64,000 nt of DNA, taken from contig JANLTP010000154.1 of the NCBI GenBank assembly GCA_031363055.1, positions 1-64,000 of the forward strand, read 5' to 3'. The notes under the pieces were generated by a model. It did not search any database and was not told the DNA's origin. It was given only the letters and a program-made list of their open reading frames with translations. Position numbers and translations under genes: made by a program. Source of the DNA: JANLTP01 sp031363055. Its GTDB lineage: Bacteria; Pseudomonadota; Gammaproteobacteria; Burkholderiales; Burkholderiaceae_E. Of the stretch, positions 61,526 to 64,000 are shown in pieces (within the stretch, counting starts at the first letter, position 1; each line of letters begins with the position of its first letter).

Positions 61526-62497
61526 GAACGGTTCAGTACACAACGCCTATTGCGGCTGGCGCTGGTTCTTTCGCTGGTCGGCCTGGGCGCCAGCCTTAAT
61601 AGCAGCGTGTTGGCGCAGGCCTATCCTAGCAAGCCGGTGAAGATCATCATTCCATTTCCACCGGGCGGAACCCTCGATATCGTCGGGCGAATGCTGGCGC
61701 AAAAACTCGGCGAGCAAACCGGCCAGCCGTTGGCAATCGTGTCCGGTAGCAGTTCCGGTATTGGCCGGGCCGTTGTCGAGCGATTGCTTGCCTCGGGTTG
61801 GCGCGTGATCGGGCTCGATCTTGCGGCGGCCACCATCGAGCACCCAGCCTTCACAGCGACGCAACTGGATCTCGCGGCCTCGAGCCAGCGTGAATTCGCT
61901 CGGCTCGATTCATCTGTGCTCGAATCCGACCCCCTTGAACGCTTCGCGCTCGAGCATCAAAATGCCGATGCCTGGGTACATGCCGCCGGCATCATGCGCG
62001 TCGCTTCGCTCGGTCAATTGCAGGCCGACGACGGTCGCCGAATGTTTCAGATTCATGTTGAAGCAGCCCTGAAAATGGCCAATATTCTGTTGCCGGCGAT
62101 GGCCACACGAGGTTGCGGTCGAGTTGTACTGATCGGCAGTCGCGTGGCGGCCGGTATTGCGCATCGAAGTCAGTATGCGGCCAGCAAGGCGGCCCTGACT
62201 TCGTTGGCCCGCAGTTGGGCGGCCGAGGTGGTTAGCCGCGGCGTGACCGTCAATGTGGTTTCACCGGCAGCGACCGATACGCCGCTGCTCAATGATCCAG
62301 CGCGCACACGTGCTGCGTCTGATCCTTCACTGACATCGACATCGGCATCGAGTTCGCTGCCTATTGCACCGCCGATGGGTCGACTGATTCAACCTGCCGA
62401 AGTGGCGGCGCTGGTCGCGTACTTGCTTTCAATCGAGGCCGCTGCAATTACCGGCCAGGATATCCAAATTTGCGGCGGTTCATCGCTGACCCGATGA
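61499..62497 (+). CDS. Chimera: Bug-type signal and N-terminus fused in frame to an SDR reductase
   Basis: 332 residues. Residues 1-40 are a Sec signal peptide, 41-78 the first lobe start of a Bug protein (AYPSKPVKIIIPFPPGGTLD, ending QKLGEQTGQPL), and from 79 on a complete short-chain dehydrogenase: TGxxxGIG as VSGSSSGIGRAV (81-92), Ser214, and Tyr226/Lys230 in QYAASKAAL. Family starts show the SDR is missing only one to four residues. No frame change at the joint (about 61733). If expressed, the reductase would be exported. Either a deletion-created fusion or an assembly join; the SDR function (ketone or alcohol oxidoreduction) is by homology only. Confidence 0.8.
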   Translation: MFSSVVFSSERFSTQRLLRLALVLSLVGLGASLNSSVLAQAYPSKPVKIIIPFPPGGTLDIVGRMLAQKLGEQTGQPLAIVSGSSSGIGRAVVERLLASGWRVIGLDLAAATIEHPAFTATQLDLAASSQREFARLDSSVLESDPLERFALEHQNADAWVHAAGIMRVASLGQLQADDGRRMFQIHVEAALKMANILLPAMATRGCGRVVLIGSRVAAGIAHRSQYAASKAALTSLARSWAAEVVSRGVTVNVVSPAATDTPLLNDPARTRAASDPSLTSTSASSSLPIAPPMGRLIQPAEVAALVAYLLSIEAAAITGQDIQICGGSSLTR

Positions 62498-62548
62498 ACC
62501 ATGATCGATGAACCTTGATCGATGGATCAAGACTGATGGATCAAGACT
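62493..62548 (+). repeat. 14-bp tandem repeats between the chimera and the next gene
   Basis: Four phased 14-base units each beginning GATG (62493-62506, 62507-62520, 62521-62534, 62535-62548); units 3 and 4 are identical, 1 and 2 differ at one base. A partial fifth unit (GATGAATTCATG) follows to the next start. The stop of the chimera is in unit 1. Confidence 0.9.
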
Positions 62549-62557
62549 GATGAATTC

Positions 62558-63466
62558 ATGACCGGAGAACCGGATCAAGGCGCCGCACCTGTGCGTGAAT
62601 CGCGGCAGCCGATCGGGATCGTTGGCCTGGGGCTGGTCGGTAGCGCACTCGGGGCACGACTCAGAGCCGCCGGATTTCAAACAATCGGCTTTGACTTGCA
62701 GCGCGCGGCCTGCAATGCTTTTCATGCGGCCGGTGGTGTGCTTGCCGAGTCACCGCAGGCGCTCGGCGCGCAGGTCAGTCAAGTGATCCTGGCCTTGTTC
62801 GACAGTCGCGACGTGAACGCTGTACTGAGTGATCCGGACGGGGTACTTGCCAGCGGCGGCGTCACCCATATCCTTGATTGTTCAACCGGCACGCCGGCAG
62901 TTTCAGCCGAGTTGGCGGCGCGCCTGAGTACTCGGAACTTCGCGTTCATCGAAGCTCCGTTGTCAGGCTCGAGCGCACAAATTGCGCAAGGCCAGGCGAC
63001 CTTGTTGTTGGGCGGCGAGACTATCGCCATTGCGCAATGCACTGCCCTGTTGCAGGCGATCACCGATCGTCGAATTCACGTCGGTGTGCCCGGTATGGCT
63101 GGGCGCGCGAAGCTGGCCACCAATCTGGTGCTGGGATTGAATCGGGCGGCGCTGGCCGAGGGTTTTGCGTTTGCAGAGAGCCTGGGCATTGCGCGCGCCG
63201 ACTTTCTGGCCCTGGTGTTGGCAACACCGGCGAGTTCACAGGCCGCAGTGAGTAAAGGGGCGTTGATGGTCACCGAAGACTTCACGCCGCAATCGCGGAT
63301 TCGACAACATTTGAAGGATGTTGAATTGATGCTGACACTGGCCGAACAAAACAATTTGTCACTACCACTTTCCGAGGTACACGCGCAATTGATGCAACAG
63401 GCAGTGGCCGCCGGAGATGGCGATCTGGATAATGCGGCCATCATCAAACAATGGCGGCGACTTTGA
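62558..63466 (+). CDS. Beta-hydroxyacid dehydrogenase family (3-hydroxyisobutyrate dehydrogenase-like)
   Basis: 302 residues. NAD(P) site IGIVGLGLVGSALGARL (about 18-34), substrate loop EAPLSGSSAQIAQGQAT, and the catalytic Lys in GRAKLATNLVLG. Oxidises a beta-hydroxy acid to a semialdehyde or reduces a related compound. ATG at 62558 without a strong ribosome site. Follows the chimera in the same direction. Confidence 0.88.
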   Translation: MTGEPDQGAAPVRESRQPIGIVGLGLVGSALGARLRAAGFQTIGFDLQRAACNAFHAAGGVLAESPQALGAQVSQVILALFDSRDVNAVLSDPDGVLASGGVTHILDCSTGTPAVSAELAARLSTRNFAFIEAPLSGSSAQIAQGQATLLLGGETIAIAQCTALLQAITDRRIHVGVPGMAGRAKLATNLVLGLNRAALAEGFAFAESLGIARADFLALVLATPASSQAAVSKGALMVTEDFTPQSRIRQHLKDVELMLTLAEQNNLSLPLSEVHAQLMQQAVAAGDGDLDNAAIIKQWRRL

Positions 63467-63494
63467 GCCGCGCTGAAACCAAGTCGAGGCAAAT

Positions 63495-64000
63495 TTGAAT
63501 CCTGTCGGATTATTGAGTGCTAGCGTAATTCTGAGTCGTAGCGGATTCTCGTGGCGCAGGACCCGCCTGCAATGCGTGCTGGCGACTGCATTGATTGCAC
63601 TGGGTCTGATGAGCGCCCGTGCCGCCTCGGAGCTGCCAATCTTCGATGCGCATATTCATTATGCCCATGATGCCTTCGAGTCGGTACCCGCCAAAGAACT
63701 GATCGCCTTGATGCGCAAGGCCGGACTCAAGCGTGCCCTCGTATCCGGCGCGATGGCGCCCGGATCGATCGATGATGGCGCGCAGAAACTTTACGCGTTG
63801 GCGCCCGACCTGATCATTCCGAGCTTGCGACCCTATCGCAAGCGAGAAGATGTGCCGAGTTGGTATCGCGACCCGGAGGTGCTCGCCGAACTCGAGGCGC
63901 GCCTGAAGAAGTATCGTTACGCGGCGATCGGCGAATTCCATTTATACGGCGAGAATGCCGACCATGAGGTCATGCGCCAAGTGGTCAAGCTGGCCCGGCA
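63495..64000 (+). CDS. Secreted amidohydrolase family protein, 3' end cut by window
   Basis: At least 168 residues, running off the window. TTG at 63495 with GAGG upstream begins a probable signal peptide (LQCVLATALIALGLMSARAA), then the amidohydrolase barrel opens with LPIFDAHIHYAHDAFE, whose HxH is the first metal-ligand pair; VSGAMAPGSIDDG and IGEFHLYGENADHEV follow. Typical of amidohydrolase-2 (decarboxylase or lactonase) relatives, though a signal peptide on such a protein is less usual. Confidence 0.75.
   Translation, partial: MNPVGLLSASVILSRSGFSWRRTRLQCVLATALIALGLMSARAASELPIFDAHIHYAHDAFESVPAKELIALMRKAGLKRALVSGAMAPGSIDDGAQKLYALAPDLIIPSLRPYRKREDVPSWYRDPEVLAELEARLKKYRYAAIGEFHLYGENADHEVMRQVVKLAR

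Overview
The window reads as a chromosomal segment of a betaproteobacterium of the Burkholderiales, at moderately high GC. The first 19 kb keeps a gene order that I recall from that order: ftsA-ftsZ-peroxiredoxin-lpxC-(DUF721)-M23 peptidase-secA-argJ-DUF815 ATPase-Nudix, then on the minus strand yacG-zapD-coaE-pilD-pilC-pilB-corC-like. FtsZ ends in the FLRKQAD tail I associate with this group, DksA is the single-cysteine form, and there are several Bug-type (TctC-like) periplasmic binding proteins. No species can be named from the sequence alone.

Layout. 1-19 kb: housekeeping block for division, lipid A, Sec export, arginine synthesis, CoA and type IV pilus assembly. 19-25.8 kb: crotonase, acyl-CoA synthetase, two amino-acid-type oxidoreductases, a tRNA-Pro(CGG) inside an unusual palindrome, and an octaprenyl-diphosphate-synthase-like gene. 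25.9-37.4 kb: catabolic genes, namely a CaiB-crotonase-Bug run, a TonB receptor, and divergent from it a tight six-gene run (crotonase, MBL hydrolase, methyltransferase, TauE/SafE permease, MDR reductase, acyl-CoA-dehydrogenase-like flavoprotein). 37.7-42.7 kb: COG0523 GTPase, cysteine-poor dksA, STAS protein and hslVU. 43-51 kb: an eroded accessory region with a branched-chain ABC transporter whose first two genes are broken, followed by scraps of toxin-antitoxin, IS91-family and Bug genes. 51-64 kb: a second catabolic region (MDR oxidoreductase, TauD/TfdA dioxygenase, CaiB transferase, isochorismatase-like hydrolase, tannase-like lipoprotein, three Bug proteins, a broken MetE-like gene, a Bug-SDR chimera, a beta-hydroxyacid dehydrogenase and an amidohydrolase running off the end).

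Two patterns stand out. First, the 43-62 kb part carries several clean internal-deletion junctions: binding protein joined to LivH, an IS91 transposase interior loss, a MetE-like interior loss, and an in-frame Bug-signal-peptide::SDR fusion that would send a cytosolic-type reductase to the periplasm. These are either real deletion-driven erosion or assembly joins, and read mapping would separate the two. Second, short tandem duplications of 10-17 bp recur at gene junctions and start codons across the whole window. I found no CRISPR array, prophage or obvious defence system. The best candidates for something new are the Bug::SDR chimera, the tRNA-Pro palindrome with its tRNA-derived repeats, and the 31.7-37.4 kb catabolic run.
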